From Polynucleobacter sp. MG-Unter2-18 (GTDB lineage Bacteria > Pseudomonadota > Gammaproteobacteria > Burkholderiales > Burkholderiaceae): a stretch of DNA of 64,000 bases. The notes under the pieces were generated by a model, which was not told the origin of the DNA, ran no database searches, and saw only the letters and a program-made list of their open reading frames with translations. Numbering within the stretch: position 1 is the stretch's first letter; each line of letters starts with the position of its first letter. Location of the stretch: assembly GCF_018687675.1 (NCBI RefSeq), contig NZ_CP061302.1, forward strand, positions 1,252,192-1,316,191, given 5' to 3'. The position numbers and the translations under genes were made by a program. Positions 62,735-64,000 of this stretch are shown in pieces.

Positions 62735-63595
62735 CTATTTGATTAAGCCTGCACTACGGCCAGCAAGCTCTAGATTTTTATAGTTATCGGCTTTTGTTGG
62801 AATGTATTTGGTAGCACGATTTAAAGTCAATATTTCTTTGCCTTCGGGAGTGTTCATATCCAATGCAAATAGAGCCTTGGCAATCTTCTCACGTTGAGCG
62901 GCAGGCATATCTGCATGAACCGACCAGTTGTAATTAAAGTAAGGGGGTGTTGTGTAAAAAACATCTACCTTGCTCGTGTCTACCTTACCTTCGTTAACAA
63001 ACTTATTCCAAACGGTAATGTCTAGTGCTGCTGCATCCACTCGACCACTCACTACTGAGGCAATCGTCGCATCATGAGCACCTGAATAAGCCACGCGCTT
63101 GAAATCAGTTTCTGGATTAATTCCAGCTTCTAAGAGGAAGGTACGCGGCATCAGATGCCCAGACGTACTGGATTGAGAACCAAAACTGACTTGCTTGCCC
63201 TTTAAATCCGTTAGCTTAGTAATTCCTGAATTTTTCTGCGTAATAAAAACGGAGCGGAATTTAGTATCTTCCTCGCGCTGCGCAAATGGAACTACTTTTC
63301 CGCCTGAACGAATGTTTGCCTGTACATAAGTAAATCCACCAAACCATACTAGGTCAACTTGTTTATTCACCATAGCTTCTACTGCAGCTGGATAGTCGTT
63401 AACTGGCGTGAACTCCACTTTCATACCAAGATTCTTTTCGAGATAACTGCTGAGTGGTCCAAACTTTCTCATTTGCTCGGTAGCAGCCTCTTCCGGGATA
63501 GTTGTCACTCGGAGCACTTGCTGCGAATAACTCAGAGGAATGTGCAGTAAACAAGCCAACACCGCTATTGATCGTATCCATTGAAGCGTATTCAT
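62735..63595 (-). CDS. PhnD-like periplasmic oxyanion-binding protein
   Basis: A 286-residue protein with a Sec signal peptide (about 1-24) and a type II periplasmic fold of the phosphate/phosphonate-binding family: DLVWFGGFTYVQA, KGKQVSFGSQSSTSGHLMPR and AYSGAHDATIASVVSGRVDA. It could serve phosphonate, phosphite or, as has been proposed for some relatives, selenate. The surrounding genes do not decide between them: no phosphonate lyase or selenium gene is visible. Confidence 0.85.
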   Translation of the reverse strand: MNTLQWIRSIAVLACLLHIPLSYSQQVLRVTTIPEEAATEQMRKFGPLSSYLEKNLGMKVEFTPVNDYPAAVEAMVNKQVDLVWFGGFTYVQANIRSGGKVVPFAQREEDTKFRSVFITQKNSGITKLTDLKGKQVSFGSQSSTSGHLMPRTFLLEAGINPETDFKRVAYSGAHDATIASVVSGRVDAAALDITVWNKFVNEGKVDTSKVDVFYTTPPYFNYNWSVHADMPAAQREKIAKALFALDMNTPEGKEILTLNRATKYIPTKADNYKNLELAGRSAGLIK

Positions 63596-63673
63596 GATTT
63601 TCCTGTATTAATAAGACGACTATTTGACACTACAGCAAACTGTTGCAATCCGCAGGCACGGAAATCAATTACC

Positions 63674-64000
63674 TCATTCCCACTCAATCGTTGCCGGAGG
63701 TTTTCCGCTGATGTCATAGACCACGCGATTGATGCCACGCACTTCATTGATGATGCGGTTCGATACCTTACCTAGCAGATCATGCGGCAAGTGGGCCCAG
63801 TGTGCAGTCATGAAGTCTTGTGTTTGCACTGCTCTGAGGGCAACAACATATTCGTAGGTTCTACCGTCACCCATGACGCCCACCGATTTCACTGGCAAGA
63901 ACACGGCGAAGGCTTGGCTAGTGAGGTCATACCAAGATTTTTGAGAAGCTTCATCAATCGTATTACGCAGCTCTTCAATGAAGATGGCGTCAGCACGTTG
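63674..64000 (-). CDS. guaA: GMP synthase, 3' part (runs off the right edge)
   Basis: The last 108 codons of glutamine-hydrolysing GMP synthase, which aminates XMP to GMP. The fragment reads [20 protein letters not shown], then [40 protein letters not shown] and the typical terminus [19 protein letters not shown]. The N-terminal amidotransferase and ATP-pyrophosphatase domains lie beyond the window. Housekeeping. Confidence 0.95.
   Translation of the reverse strand, partial: QRADAIFIEELRNTIDEASQKSWYDLTSQAFAVFLPVKSVGVMGDGRTYEYVVALRAVQTQDFMTAHWAHLPHDLLGKVSNRIINEVRGINRVVYDISGKPPATIEWE

Overview
The window is a nearly complete anoxygenic photosynthesis gene cluster (about 1-48 kb), followed by about 16 kb of ordinary chromosomal genes. 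Gene content and order (bchFNBHLM-lhaA-puhABC-acsF-puhE; crtEF-bchCXYZ-puf-crtIB; aerR-ppsR-crtADC) are those of purple proteobacteria. A tetraheme PufC, the oxygen-dependent cyclase AcsF without BchE, the absence of puc (LH2) genes, fairly AT-rich DNA and the queD/queE/tadA/ldcA neighbours suggest a freshwater Burkholderiales bacterium, probably Polynucleobacter-like and an aerobic anoxygenic phototroph. The taxon is inferred from content; no search was run.

Layout. (1) 1-9.8 kb, minus strand: a tight run bchG - bch2 (PucC-like) - bchP - tspO - hemA - dxs - bciB, then a B12-binding AerR/PpaA-like regulator and the 5' part of hemE. It combines the last steps of bacteriochlorophyll synthesis with tetrapyrrole and isoprenoid supply. 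(2) 9.8-25.1 kb, minus strand: a gapless run bchF-N-B-H-L-M-lhaA-puhA-B-C-(117-aa orf)-acsF-puhE-ispH, with genes overlapping or a few bases apart. (3) 25.3-30.7 kb, plus strand: aerR/ppaA-ppsR-crtA-crtD-crtC. (4) 30.7-44.2 kb, minus strand, read from the right: crtE-crtF-bchC-X-Y-Z-pufB-(73-aa orf)-pufA-pufL-pufM-pufC-crtI-crtB. (5) 44.3-48.2 kb: bchO plus a 40-aa orf on the plus strand, converging on bchID. (6) 48.4-64 kb: an MsbA-type ABC exporter, a BLUF photoreceptor, a SOUL protein, ldcA, tadA, queD, queE, two paralogous lipoproteins, a radical-SAM/ferritin-like pair, a glutamate-synthase-like flavoprotein, a PhnDCEE-type transporter and the 3' end of guaA.

How it works together. HemA and HemE feed protoporphyrin. 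BchIDH (with BchO), BchM, AcsF, BciB, BchLNB, BchF, BchXYZ, BchC, BchG and BchP carry it to phytylated bacteriochlorophyll a. Dxs and IspH supply isoprenoids for the phytyl tail and for the spheroidene/spirilloxanthin carotenoids made by CrtEBICDFA. PufLM, PuhA, PufC and PufBA form the RC-LH1 core, assembled with LhaA and PuhB/C/E. PpsR and two AerR-like proteins are the visible regulators. PpsR-type TGT-N12-ACA operators lie in the bchG, bchF/aerR, bchC and crtE/bchO control regions.

Most noteworthy: an unrecognised 73-aa single-span membrane protein with a strong ribosome site between pufB and pufA; paired operators with identical 8-bp spacing; an ACCCTA motif shared by photosynthesis promoters and the BLUF gene; a long out-of-frame crtD/crtC overlap; several unannotated small ORFs; and a radical-SAM protein with an atypical CX4CX2C motif coupled to a ferritin-like gene.
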